Below, piece by piece: positions 1 to 6,916 of a DNA stretch of 13,372 bases. The DNA is from Flavobacterium sp. (GTDB lineage Bacteria > Bacteroidota > Bacteroidia > Flavobacteriales > Flavobacteriaceae), in assembly GCA_030151565.1 (NCBI GenBank), contig JASLDM010000036.1, positions 1 through 13,372 of the forward strand. Direction: 5' to 3'. The notes under the pieces are model-generated. The model was not told where the DNA came from and made no database searches. It saw only the letters and a program-made list of their open reading frames with translations. How positions within the stretch are numbered: position 1 is the first letter of the stretch; the number at the start of each line of letters is the position of its first letter. Made by a program: the position numbers and the translations under genes.

Positions 1-941
1 GGACTCGTAACCATTAATTCATCTACTTCTAGAACATCACAAAATCGTTTCAACTCCATTTGAATGCTTTCGGGACTACCTATAAAAGAACAAGCTGTTT
101 TATGGTAAACAATTGCTTCCTCCTGTTCATTCCATAACCCCTCCATAGACATACTTGGTTTTTGCATTGGTTTACGATCATTTCTAACCAAGCCTAAAAA
201 CATTTTGTAAAACGATGTTGCTAAAATCTGTGCTTCTTCATCAGTAGATGCTACAATGGCATTAACACAAGGCATAAAATAGGGTTCTGATAACTGTGAA
301 GAAGGTTTAAATCTTTCTCTATAAATTTTACCCGCCATTTGTAGCTGTTCAGGAGCAAAGTGAGAAGCAAAGGCATAAGGCAATCCCATTTCGGCAGCCA
401 AAAAGGCACTATCCGTACTCGACCCTAAAATCCATAAAGGAACATCTACCCCTTCTCCAGGAAACGCCCTAACTTTAGCAGAATTATTTGATTTACTAAA
501 AAAAGTTTGCAGATCTTGTATTTGTTCTGGAAAATGATTTACAACATTCATATCATTCCTTCTCAAAGCCATAGCTGTTAATTGATCCGTGCCAGGAGCT
601 CTCCCCAACCCTAAATCAATTCGATTTGGATACAATGTTTCTAGTGTTCCAAATTGTTCAGCCACAACCAAAGGTGCATGATTGGGTAACATAATTCCAC
701 CTGACCCCACTCGAATTTTTTGGGTTCCACCTGCAACATATCCTATCAATACAGAAGTAGCCGAACTAGCAATATGCGGCATATTATGATGTTCCGCCAT
801 CCAAAAACGATTATAACCAAGCTGCTCAGCATTTTGTGCAGTAGCCAACGTATGCTCTAAAGTTTGTTTTGTACTATGATCTTCCCCTACAATCGCTAAA
901 TCTAATACCGATAACAGTATTTCATTTTGTTTTTTCTTCAT
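1..941 (-). CDS. LLM-class flavin-dependent monooxygenase (luciferase-like), 3' end cut by window edge
   Basis: Translating the minus strand from ATG at 941 gives 313 uninterrupted codons to the left edge, with no stop, so the gene is partial; the family is usually around 330-340 residues, so only a short C-terminal piece is missing. The protein reads as the MsnO8/YwcH/YhbW branch of bacterial luciferase-like TIM-barrel oxidoreductases, which use reduced FMN and O2: WMAEHHNMP at about 47-55, GSGGIMLPNHAP at 79-90 followed by EQFGTLE and RIDLGLGRAPGTD (107-119), PLWILGSS at 168-175, and FIGSPESI near 286-293 as in the flavin/phosphate region of the family. There is no signal peptide, so it should be cytoplasmic. 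The substrate cannot be told from sequence. A terminator at 1051-1080 separates it from tpiA, so it probably has its own promoter within 942-1050, where I found no clean TAnnTTTG element. The family call is firm; the physiological role is unknown. Confidence 0.88.
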   Translation of the reverse strand, partial: MKKKQNEILLSVLDLAIVGEDHSTKQTLEHTLATAQNAEQLGYNRFWMAEHHNMPHIASSATSVLIGYVAGGTQKIRVGSGGIMLPNHAPLVVAEQFGTLETLYPNRIDLGLGRAPGTDQLTAMALRRNDMNVVNHFPEQIQDLQTFFSKSNNSAKVRAFPGEGVDVPLWILGSSTDSAFLAAEMGLPYAFASHFAPEQLQMAGKIYRERFKPSSQLSEPYFMPCVNAIVASTDEEAQILATSFYKMFLGLVRNDRKPMQKPSMSMEGLWNEQEEAIVYHKTACSFIGSPESIQMELKRFCDVLEVDELMVTS

Positions 942-1050
942 ACTAATTACTATTCTTTCCCTATTGAAAGGAATAGCTCCAATTTACAAAATAATGTCGC
1001 TATTACAAAACCGATATTTAAATTAAGTGTAGTTAACAGTTATTAGCAAC

Positions 1051-1080
1051 AAAAAAGCCTCCTTAAAATATTAAGGAGGC
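1051..1080 (-). terminator. Rho-independent terminator after tpiA
   Basis: A perfect 10-bp stem (1057-1066 pairing with 1071-1080, arm GCCTCCTTAA) has a 4-base loop. On the minus strand it is followed by six T (1051-1056). It lies 46 bases past the tpiA stop and should end the five-gene operon that starts at 5149, insulating the flavin monooxygenase gene downstream. Confidence 0.88.
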
Positions 1081-1126
1081 TTATCATTTCAAAGCCATTC
1101 ATTCAAACAATGGCAAACTTAATTTT

Positions 1127-1879
1127 TTAGAAAGCATTTACAATAGCTGCAAAATCTTCAGCAACAAGCGCCGCTCCACCAATCAACCCTCCATCTACAT
1201 CATTTTGAGAAAAAATCTCTTTTGCATTACTTGGCTTAACGCTTCCGCCATATAATATAGAAACATGTTCCGCAACTTCTTTATCATACTGACGCTCTAT
1301 TTCTTGTCTAATAAAAGCATGAATTTCTTGCGCTTGTTCAGGACTTGCTGTTTCGCCTGTACCTATTGCCCAAACAGGCTCATAAGCAATAACTAAATTT
1401 TTCCAACTCTCTTTTTTAAGATGAAACAAACCATCTCTAAGTTGATTAAAAATCACGTTTAAATATTGCTTACTTTGACGATCTTTAAGCTCTTCACCAA
1501 TACAATAAATAATACGCATATCGTGATTAAGGGCTGTATTTACCTTATCTGCCAAAATTGAATCTGTTTCATTAAAATAATGACGACGTTCTGAATGCCC
1601 TATAATCACAGTAGACACCCCAACACTTAATAACATTTGTGCCGAAATCTCTCCAGTAAAAGCACCACCTTCTGCTTGATGCATATTTTGTGCAGCAACA
1701 CCAATATTAGTATGTTCTAAATGAGCTACTGCAGCTGATAAATTTGTAAAAGTTGGGGCCACTATAACTTCCACTTCTTTTCCTGCTGGTAATTGCTCAA
1801 TTAACTCATCTAATAAACGATGTGTTTCTGGTGCGGTTTTATGCATTTTCCAATTTCCTGCAACGATAGCGTGTCTCAT
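1127..1879 (-). CDS. tpiA: Triosephosphate isomerase
   Basis: Cytoplasmic glycolytic and gluconeogenic enzyme interconverting dihydroxyacetone phosphate and glyceraldehyde 3-phosphate. The 250-residue length is normal for the family. All active-site elements are visible: GNWKMHK (8-14, with Asn9 and substrate-binding Lys11), GHSERR (94-99, electrophile His95), YEPVWAIGTG (166-175, catalytic base Glu167 and the flexible lid), YGGSVKP (210-216) and GLIGGA (231-236) for the phosphate. The start at 1879 gives the standard MRHAIVAGNWK N-terminus. It is the last gene of the minus-strand operon, one base after the TlpA-like gene stop, so translational coupling is plausible, and it is followed by a strong hairpin terminator. 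Nothing in the sequence is abnormal; function is near certain. Confidence 0.98.
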   Translation of the reverse strand: MRHAIVAGNWKMHKTAPETHRLLDELIEQLPAGKEVEVIVAPTFTNLSAAVAHLEHTNIGVAAQNMHQAEGGAFTGEISAQMLLSVGVSTVIIGHSERRHYFNETDSILADKVNTALNHDMRIIYCIGEELKDRQSKQYLNVIFNQLRDGLFHLKKESWKNLVIAYEPVWAIGTGETASPEQAQEIHAFIRQEIERQYDKEVAEHVSILYGGSVKPSNAKEIFSQNDVDGGLIGGAALVAEDFAAIVNAF

Positions 1880-1880
1880 A

Positions 1881-2381
1881 TTACTTTAATTTTTTTAATA
1901 CTGTTATTAATTCTTCACCTTTGGCATCAATAGCCTTATACAGTGCAACATTTCCTTTTTTATCTACCACTATATATCTTGGAATCCAATCTAAAGGGAT
2001 TGCTTTGCCAAAATCTCCTTTCATTCCTCCTTCAATAAAGTAATGATCTCCTTTAAGTTGATATTTTTCTATAGCATTTTTCCAATCCTGCTCCGTCTTA
2101 TCTACAGAAAGAAAAACATATTTTAAATCTGGAAAATCAGTTTGCAACTGTTTTACATCTGGAAAACTCTTTATACAATCTGGACACCAAGAAGCCCAAA
2201 CATCGATAAAGACAACACTTCCTAAATGTTTATTTAAAATTTGCTCAAACGTTACTTTTTGAGTATCAAGCGCTATCAGTTCTTTACTCAAAGCTTCATC
2301 AGAAAAAGAAACAGAACTTTCTTTTTTAACACAAGCAGTTAAAGCAATTAGCACCAATAATAAAAGTGATATTTTTTTCAT
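1881..2381 (-). CDS. TlpA-family thioredoxin-like lipoprotein
   Basis: A predicted lipoprotein thiol-disulfide oxidoreductase of 166 residues. The N-terminus MKKISLLLLVLIALTAC is a type II signal peptide with lipobox LTAC, so Cys17 would be lipidated. Residues after it (VKKES) are not acidic, so I expect periplasm-facing anchoring rather than surface display. The thioredoxin fold follows: strand ending in VFIDVWASWCPDC, with the active-site pair Cys66 and Cys69 (WCPDC), the ILE/VAL-rich strand around 88-93 (YVFLSVD), and the cis-proline context WIPRYIVVD (132-140, Pro134). CPDC is a TlpA/ResA-like active site, usually a reductant of envelope proteins, though direction cannot be read from sequence. 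It lies between the ABC permease gene (18-base gap) and tpiA (1-base gap). The DoxX/MauE-type protein two genes upstream is a plausible electron partner; that is inference. Confidence 0.9.
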   Translation of the reverse strand: MKKISLLLLVLIALTACVKKESSVSFSDEALSKELIALDTQKVTFEQILNKHLGSVVFIDVWASWCPDCIKSFPDVKQLQTDFPDLKYVFLSVDKTEQDWKNAIEKYQLKGDHYFIEGGMKGDFGKAIPLDWIPRYIVVDKKGNVALYKAIDAKGEELITVLKKLK

Positions 2382-2399
2382 AATTCGCTGTTTACCTAA

Positions 2400-3476
2400 T
2401 TAACTAATCTTAACTCTAGGATCGAGATAAGCATATATCAAATCTACTAAAATTGTTATGATTACGAAAGTAGTAGCAATAATTAACACCGCTCCCATGA
2501 TCACGGGTAGATCTAAAGTATTTAAGGCCTCTACAATCTCTTTTCCAAGCCCATTCCATCCAAAAATATATTCAACAAATACCGCACCTGCAAGCATTGA
2601 TGCAAACCAACCCGACAAAGCTGTAACCACGGGATTTAAGGCATTTTTTAGTGCGTGCTTAAAAACAATTTGAAAAGTAGATATACCTTTAGCACGAGCC
2701 GTTCTTATATAATCTTGTTGGAGTACCTCAAGCAAAGCATTACGCATAAGCTGAATAACAACTGCTAGAGGACGAATACCTAAAACCACAGCCGGAAGAA
2801 TACTATTTCTTAAATGCAAATGCTTACCAGTTCCAAAATCATCCACTTCATATAAACTCCCCGTCATAGGCAACTGTGTCCACTCATGAAGAAGGAAACC
2901 AAAAATCCATGCAAATAATATCGCACTAAAAAAAGAAGGAATACTCATTCCAAATGTACTAAAAACTGCTATAGTTTTGTCAAGCCAGGTATTCGGATTT
3001 AAAGCAGAAATAACCCCAAAAACAACTCCTATAAAAAGTGCTATACCAATAGCAAAAACCGCTAAAAAAACAGTATTGGGCAGTGTCTCCCATAAAATAG
3101 CACTCACTTTTTTTCCGTTTTTTTGAAAACTTTCACGTAAATACGGAGCCTTTAAAACAAGTTGACTCTTTTTAGTAGCTACTATAACCATTTCTTGATA
3201 CTTCCCCTCTTCACAAAAAGTATAATCATCAGGATTTTTACTATGGATAGACAGCGGCGATAAATCATTTAAATAATACAAGTACTGTTTACCCAAAGGC
3301 TGATCAAAACCATACTTCTTTTTTATGAGCATAAGCTGTTCTGAGTTCTCATTTTGATCTAACATCATTCTAGCAGGATCACCAGGAAGAATGTTAAACA
3401 AAAAAAACACCATCGTCACTACTCCAAAGAGTGTAACGATGGCATATATAACTTTTTTAAAAAGGTAGTTAATCAA
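2400..3476 (-). CDS. DppB/OppB-type ABC transporter permease
   Basis: An inner-membrane permease of the binding-protein-dependent peptide/nickel family, 358 residues. TM1 lies at about 9-29, ending in the family-typical FNILPGDPAR; further hydrophobic segments are at about 134-157, 167-195, 226-245, 285-305 and 325-348. The cytoplasmic coupling (EAA-type) loop is clear: QQDYIRTARAKG followed by FKHALKNALNP (about 253-281), then the family-typical FVEYIFGWNGLGKEI near 300-313. Between TM1 and TM2 the hydrophilic region of roughly 100 residues (30-130) includes a Cys-containing segment at 75-125 that is longer and less conserved-looking than in classical DppB. No DppC, ATPase or solute-binding protein gene is adjacent, so the partners must be encoded elsewhere or the protein is used differently. 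It sits in a five-gene operon with 12- and 18-base gaps. Family is certain; substrate is not known. Confidence 0.92.
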   Translation of the reverse strand: MINYLFKKVIYAIVTLFGVVTMVFFLFNILPGDPARMMLDQNENSEQLMLIKKKYGFDQPLGKQYLYYLNDLSPLSIHSKNPDDYTFCEEGKYQEMVIVATKKSQLVLKAPYLRESFQKNGKKVSAILWETLPNTVFLAVFAIGIALFIGVVFGVISALNPNTWLDKTIAVFSTFGMSIPSFFSAILFAWIFGFLLHEWTQLPMTGSLYEVDDFGTGKHLHLRNSILPAVVLGIRPLAVVIQLMRNALLEVLQQDYIRTARAKGISTFQIVFKHALKNALNPVVTALSGWFASMLAGAVFVEYIFGWNGLGKEIVEALNTLDLPVIMGAVLIIATTFVIITILVDLIYAYLDPRVKIS

Positions 3477-3488
3477 AGTTTGTCTTAA

Positions 3489-4589
3489 TTATTTTAAATG
3501 AACATCACTTCTATCTTTCCAATGTTTTTTCTCAATAATGGTTCCCTTCTCCAAAACCACAATACTAGGATTAGCTCTCTCTATTGTTTTTAAAGTAGTT
3601 CCATCACAAGTATAATAATCAAAAGGTAATTGATACTTAGAGATTACTCCTTCATAGATATCAGTATTCGAAGCCGTCAATCCAATCACCTTATATCCTT
3701 TTGCTTGAGCTTCTTTTGAAAAGTCTTTCATAGCTGCCAAACCTTCATTATCCGCACGCAGAAGATCATAAGTAATGATTGCAATTAATTTATCTTCACG
3801 CATCATTTCATCTAAATAACTCTCCCCATCTTTATCAATGGTAAAATCGTGAATAGGCGGTTGATAACCCTCAGTTATTAATTTATCTTCACGCCCCACA
3901 AATACAGCGTCAGCAGGTAAATTCATTAACTCCTTATCACTAAAACGTTTTTCTTCACCATTTACTTGGTAAATAAACGTTAGTTCGTATTCTGATCTTG
4001 GTGCTCCCTCAGGAATTTCCATTCCTTTCGGAATATTTGTACCTACTTTATATGCTCTAAAATCTTTTAAAGGAAGATGATTTAAAACCCAATATCCCAT
4101 AAGCCCACAAAGGAGAGTAACCACGACAAGAATAGTTAGGTTTACTTTAGAATTAAAAACGGGTTGAATATGCTTTTGCTGAGCAATAATTATTAAAATC
4201 AGCACCAGCAGTACAATATCTTTTGAAAATGACCCCCAAGGTGTCAATGGAATCGCATCACCGAAACACCCACAATCCGTTACTTTATTAAAATATGCCG
4301 AATAAAAAGTAAGGAAAGTAAAAAACAAAATCATTAAGAACAACAAAGTCAATGTCATTTTCTTCTTAAACCCCAATAATAAAGCCACACCCAGCAAAAC
4401 TTCAGCAATAACCAAAAGAACAGCAATACTTAATGCATGCGGTTCAAAAAAAGGTAAATTAAGTACCCCTTCAGAAAAGTATTCTTCAAGTTTAAACGAA
4501 AACCCCATTGGGTCATTCAACTTGACTAATCCCGAAATAATGAAGAGAATTCCAACGAAAAGTCTTGATAATTGAGCTATTATTTTCAT
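3489..4589 (-). CDS. DoxX/MauE-type membrane protein with C-terminal thioredoxin-like domain (BT_3928-like)
   Basis: A 366-residue inner-membrane protein. The N-terminal half is a DoxX/MauE-like helical bundle: predicted helices at about 6-22, 54-73, 80-98, 124-137 and 151-169, with the diagnostic LVKLNDPMGF after helix 1 and a membrane-edge CGCFG (Cys106, Cys108) before helix 4. After a linker (175-260) the C-terminal 100 residues have a thioredoxin-like pattern: strand LIAIITYDL (268-276), helix, strand YKVIGLTAS (299-307), and NPSIVVLEKGTII (340-352) in the cis-Pro/strand position. The usual CxxC is replaced by a Cys-free YDLLRAD; the only late Cys is Cys328. It resembles what databases call the BT_3928 family of Bacteroidota. 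The function is unproven; MauE/DsbD-like handling of disulfides is the natural guess, supported by the CGC motif and the TlpA gene in the same operon. Confidence 0.85.
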   Translation of the reverse strand: MKIIAQLSRLFVGILFIISGLVKLNDPMGFSFKLEEYFSEGVLNLPFFEPHALSIAVLLVIAEVLLGVALLLGFKKKMTLTLLFLMILFFTFLTFYSAYFNKVTDCGCFGDAIPLTPWGSFSKDIVLLVLILIIIAQQKHIQPVFNSKVNLTILVVVTLLCGLMGYWVLNHLPLKDFRAYKVGTNIPKGMEIPEGAPRSEYELTFIYQVNGEEKRFSDKELMNLPADAVFVGREDKLITEGYQPPIHDFTIDKDGESYLDEMMREDKLIAIITYDLLRADNEGLAAMKDFSKEAQAKGYKVIGLTASNTDIYEGVISKYQLPFDYYTCDGTTLKTIERANPSIVVLEKGTIIEKKHWKDRSDVHLK

Positions 4590-4600
4590 GGTAAAAAGTT

Positions 4601-5149
4601 TTAGTGTTTTTGAGGAAAGTCCATCAATATTAAAGCGAATATAGCATAATTTATAATGTCTTGATAATTTGCGTCAATACCTTCAGAAACAATCGTTACT
4701 CCTTTATTGTCTTCAATTTGTTTCACTCGAAGTAATTTTTGAATGATGATGTCTGTTAAGGAACTCACTCTCATATCACGCCAAGCTTCACCATAATCGT
4801 GGTTTTTGTTTTCCATCAATTCTTTGGTTGCAATAACATTTGCATCGTAAAGCTCAGTCGCTTCTTCATCAGACAAATCGGGTTTACTAACCACACCTTT
4901 CTCCAATTGAATCAAAGCCATAATACAATAATTGATGATCCCGATAAACTCTGAAGTTTCGTCTTCATCAATTCGACGTTCGACATTCTCTTGTAAACTT
5001 CTTATTCGCTGAGCTTTAATAAAGATCTGATCAGTTAATGATGGTAATCTCAAAACGCGCCAAGCGCAACCGTAATCTTTCATTTTTTTTTGAAAAAGCG
5101 CCTTGCACACAGCAATTACTTGATCAAATTGAGTAGAAGTCGTAGTCAT
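4601..5149 (-). CDS. DUF1599-type protein with two tandem copies of the domain
   Basis: A 182-residue soluble, probably cytoplasmic protein built from two repeats about 93 residues apart. Copy 1 (about 18-83) and copy 2 (about 109-176) share MKDYGCAWR/NHDYGEAWR, then R-x-x-SLTD (37-40 and 130-133), then K-x-x-R-(I/V)-x-x-(L/I), an acidic stretch, and a closing IINYxIxALI (71-80 and 165-174). The conserved Asp, Arg, Lys, Glu and Asn could form a nucleotide- or metal-binding site, duplicated within one chain. This fits the Pfam DUF1599 family, which I recall being grouped with nucleotide-modification-associated domains; no reaction is established. It is the first gene of the minus-strand operon ending in tpiA, 11 bases before the DoxX-type gene, and divergent from folP. 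The start at 5149 is preceded by a good -7 candidate (5178-5185). I do not assign a function. Confidence 0.85.
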   Translation of the reverse strand: MTTTSTQFDQVIAVCKALFQKKMKDYGCAWRVLRLPSLTDQIFIKAQRIRSLQENVERRIDEDETSEFIGIINYCIMALIQLEKGVVSKPDLSDEEATELYDANVIATKELMENKNHDYGEAWRDMRVSSLTDIIIQKLLRVKQIEDNKGVTIVSEGIDANYQDIINYAIFALILMDFPQKH

Positions 5150-5155
5150 TTGAAC

Positions 5156-5163
5156 TATATTTG
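5156..5163 (+). promoter_or_regulatory. Candidate -7 element (TATATTTG) upstream of folP
   Basis: This octamer matches TAnnTTTG on the plus strand and would start a transcript near 5170, with an 84-base leader to the folP ATG. No well-spaced -33 TTG is present. A near match with one extra spacer base, TAGTATTTG at 5217-5225, would give a shorter leader and is the alternative. A chance match in AT-rich DNA is quite possible. Confidence 0.25.
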
Positions 5164-5177
5164 TAAAATAATTTCTT

Positions 5178-5185
5178 CAAAAATA
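5178..5185 (-). promoter_or_regulatory. Candidate -7 element (TATTTTTG) for the DUF1599-to-tpiA operon
   Basis: On the minus strand this octamer matches the Bacteroidota -7 consensus TAnnTTTG exactly and would place transcription start near 5171, giving a leader of about 22 bases to the ATG at 5149. There is no clear TTG at the usual 17-19 base spacing upstream (the best is TTTC), so the call rests on the -7 box and its position. Confidence 0.4.
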
Positions 5186-5253
5186 AGAATAAACTCAAGT
5201 TATTGAAAGGATTCTTTAGTATTTGAGTAAATTATAATCAAAATCTTATTTAT

Positions 5254-6084
5254 ATGCATTTGACAAAAATCAACTGTCGAGGAAAACTTGTCGATTTAAG
5301 CAGCCCAAAAGTAATGGGAATTTTGAATATTACTCCAAATTCATTTTATGATGGAGGAAAATACAAAACAGACGTAGATTTTTTAAGACAAGCTGAAAAA
5401 ATGCTCACAGAAGGCGCAACATTCATAGATTTAGGCGCATATTCTTCAAAACCTGGTGCCGAATTTGTTAGTGAGCAAGAAGAAATTAATAGGCTTATCC
5501 CTGTTATAAACTTATTAGTTAAAGAATTTCCAAACATCAACCTCTCAATTGATACGTTTAGAGCACAGGTTGCAAAAGCAACTATTGAGCAAGGAGCCGC
5601 ACTTATAAATGATATTGCTGCAGGTTTATTAGATTCAAATATGTTAGAAGTTGTTGGCGCTTTAAAAGTTCCATATATTATGATGCATATGCGCGGAACA
5701 CCTGAAACAATGCAATCCTTAACTCAATACGATAGTTTAATTTTGGAAATAAACTATTATTTTTCAGAACGTATCGCAAAAGCAAAAGCGGCTGGGATAA
5801 AAGACATTATCATTGATCCTGGTTTTGGTTTTTCAAAAACATTGGATCAAAATTATGAACTGATGAAAAATCTACACTTATTACACCATCTAGAACTGCC
5901 TATTCTAGTTGGGATTTCAAGAAAATCAATGCTTTACAAACTATTAAACACAACTCCAAGCGAAGCTTTAAATGGAACCACGGTTTTAAATACCATATCT
6001 TTACAAAAGGGAACCAAAATACTTAGAGTTCACGATGTTAAAGAAGCCATCGAAACAATAAAAATAATAGAAACAATATCATGA
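5254..6084 (+). CDS. folP: Dihydropteroate synthase
   Basis: Cytoplasmic folate-pathway enzyme condensing 6-hydroxymethyl-7,8-dihydropterin diphosphate with p-aminobenzoate; the target of sulfonamides. The 276 residues show the full TIM-barrel motif set: MGILNITPNSF (21-31, Asn25), the loop-2 region DLGAYSSKPGAE (59-70), SIDTF (98-102, Asp100), INDIAAG (118-124), MMHMRGTP (143-150), IIIDPGFGFSKT (186-197, Asp188 and the family-typical DPGFGF), GISRKS (220-225) and RVHDV (258-262). Loop 2 carries Lys where E. coli has Arg63, possibly normal for flavobacteria. The start at 5254 gives a family-typical N-terminus, with no Shine-Dalgarno sequence. It is divergent from the DUF1599 operon and overlaps the next gene by four bases (ATGA), so the two are co-transcribed and probably translationally coupled. 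Confidence 0.97.
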   Translation: MHLTKINCRGKLVDLSSPKVMGILNITPNSFYDGGKYKTDVDFLRQAEKMLTEGATFIDLGAYSSKPGAEFVSEQEEINRLIPVINLLVKEFPNINLSIDTFRAQVAKATIEQGAALINDIAAGLLDSNMLEVVGALKVPYIMMHMRGTPETMQSLTQYDSLILEINYYFSERIAKAKAAGIKDIIIDPGFGFSKTLDQNYELMKNLHLLHHLELPILVGISRKSMLYKLLNTTPSEALNGTTVLNTISLQKGTKILRVHDVKEAIETIKIIETIS

Positions 6085-6686
6085 AAAAAATTGCCACTTT
6101 GTTAATGTCCTTAGCATTATTTTCTTGTAATAAGAATCAAATGGAACTATCTAGAGCTAGTTTTACAGTAGTTGAAGGAGTGGATGACCATTCGCCTATA
6201 TATTTTGAAATTCAAGATTCGAATGCTGATTCTTTAATATTAAATAGAAATAATGAAGTTTCAGGCACAAACCTCATACTTTCAATAGAACGTGAATTAA
6301 ACCTTTTGATTGTTACTGAAAAAATTCAAGCTATTAAAAATAAAAAATACGAAGACAAGCTTCATAAAGATGAAAAAGGTGTTTTTATTAGCTACGCAGA
6401 TACACTTCATAAAAACTTAGCTTTTTTCCCTATAAAAGAAATTGACTATGGCTTTTCAAAGCCTCAAACTTTTGATAATCTTTTATATACAAATGCTTCA
6501 AATGACATCTTTTTTGAAGATAAACCGATAGGGAAAAATGAACTTTTAAAAACCTTAGAAGGCAAAGATCACATTCAATTAGGATTCAGTAAGTCTTTAA
6601 ATTTTGAAAAATATTTAGAGCTGCGAATTTTATTAGAAGAATTGGGCTTAAAAGAACAAGTTAACGCAATGGATTTGATTTATTAA
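6081..6686 (+). CDS. Lipoprotein with an ExbD/TolR-like C-terminal region
   Basis: A 201-residue predicted lipoprotein: MKKIATLLMSLALFSC with lipobox LFSC, Cys16. The following residues (NKNQMELS) lack the acidic surface-export pattern, so it should face the periplasm. I do not recognise the first half (about 25-130). From about 142 the chain reads IFFEDKPIGKNELLKTLE, then IQLGFSKSLNFEKYLELRILLEELGLKEQV (165-194). This resembles the periplasmic domain of ExbD/TolR, where a strand with 'xxxnGkxv', a helix, 'i.l..dk...y..v..vm..lk..G' and a final strand occur in that order. Unlike ExbD it has no transmembrane helix or proton-path Asp; a lipid anchor replaces it. It overlaps folP by four bases and precedes a terminator. 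The coding region is secure; the ExbD resemblance is my own pattern reading, and no function is assigned. Confidence 0.8.
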   Translation: MKKIATLLMSLALFSCNKNQMELSRASFTVVEGVDDHSPIYFEIQDSNADSLILNRNNEVSGTNLILSIERELNLLIVTEKIQAIKNKKYEDKLHKDEKGVFISYADTLHKNLAFFPIKEIDYGFSKPQTFDNLLYTNASNDIFFEDKPIGKNELLKTLEGKDHIQLGFSKSLNFEKYLELRILLEELGLKEQVNAMDLIY

Positions 6687-6706
6687 TCTATAAATTAATC
6701 TCCTAC

Positions 6707-6747
6707 AAAAAAAGTCTCACAAGCTTATTGCTTTTGAGACTTTTTTT
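6707..6747 (+). terminator. Rho-independent terminator of the folP-lipoprotein unit
   Basis: An 11-bp stem with one mismatch (6714-6724, GTCTCACAAGC, with 6730-6740, GCTTTTGAGAC) has a 5-base loop and is followed by seven T (6741-6747). Seven A precede it, extending the stem by A-T pairs. It begins about 20 bases after the stop at 6686. Confidence 0.88.
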
Positions 6748-6886
6748 ATCGTGTAAAAACAGATGCTACACCTCCTTATTTACCTCAAACCTACTTAAAA
6801 ACCACCTGTAACCATATTTTAAGTTAACAGATCACCGTAAAAAAGGTCAAAAATAATTTAATCTAAAATATTTAGTTATTTATATA

Positions 6887-6894
6887 TATATTTG
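6887..6894 (+). promoter_or_regulatory. Candidate -7 element (TATATTTG) for the 6917 lipoprotein gene
   Basis: This is an exact TAnnTTTG match inside a TATATA run. The predicted start near 6901 leaves a leader of about 16 bases before the ATG at 6917. The -33 region (around 6865) is AT-rich without a clear TTG. It lies between the terminator at 6707-6747 and the gene, where a promoter is required, which raises its plausibility. Nothing else is visible in 6748-6886. Confidence 0.45.
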
Positions 6895-6916
6895 ACAAAA
6901 CAAAAGACACTACTTT

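Noticed and set aside
942..1050. Promoter for the flavin monooxygenase gene (minus-strand TTATTTTG with TTTTG upstream)
   Set aside because: The -7 candidate has a mismatch or wrong spacing and the TTTTG is only about 12 bases away, not 17-19. A promoter must exist here, but I cannot point to it.
2458..2673. Plus-strand open frame antisense to the ABC permease (also similar ones at 5346-5540, 8194-8436, 10126-10344, 11070-11267, 12536-12766 and 12782-13033)
   Set aside because: All lie fully or almost fully opposite well-supported genes and translate to low-information sequences with no recognisable motif.
6081..6686. Diadenylate cyclase downstream of folP
   Set aside because: I looked for the DisA-N motifs (DGA and RHR) expected from the usual neighbourhood; none is present in the protein.
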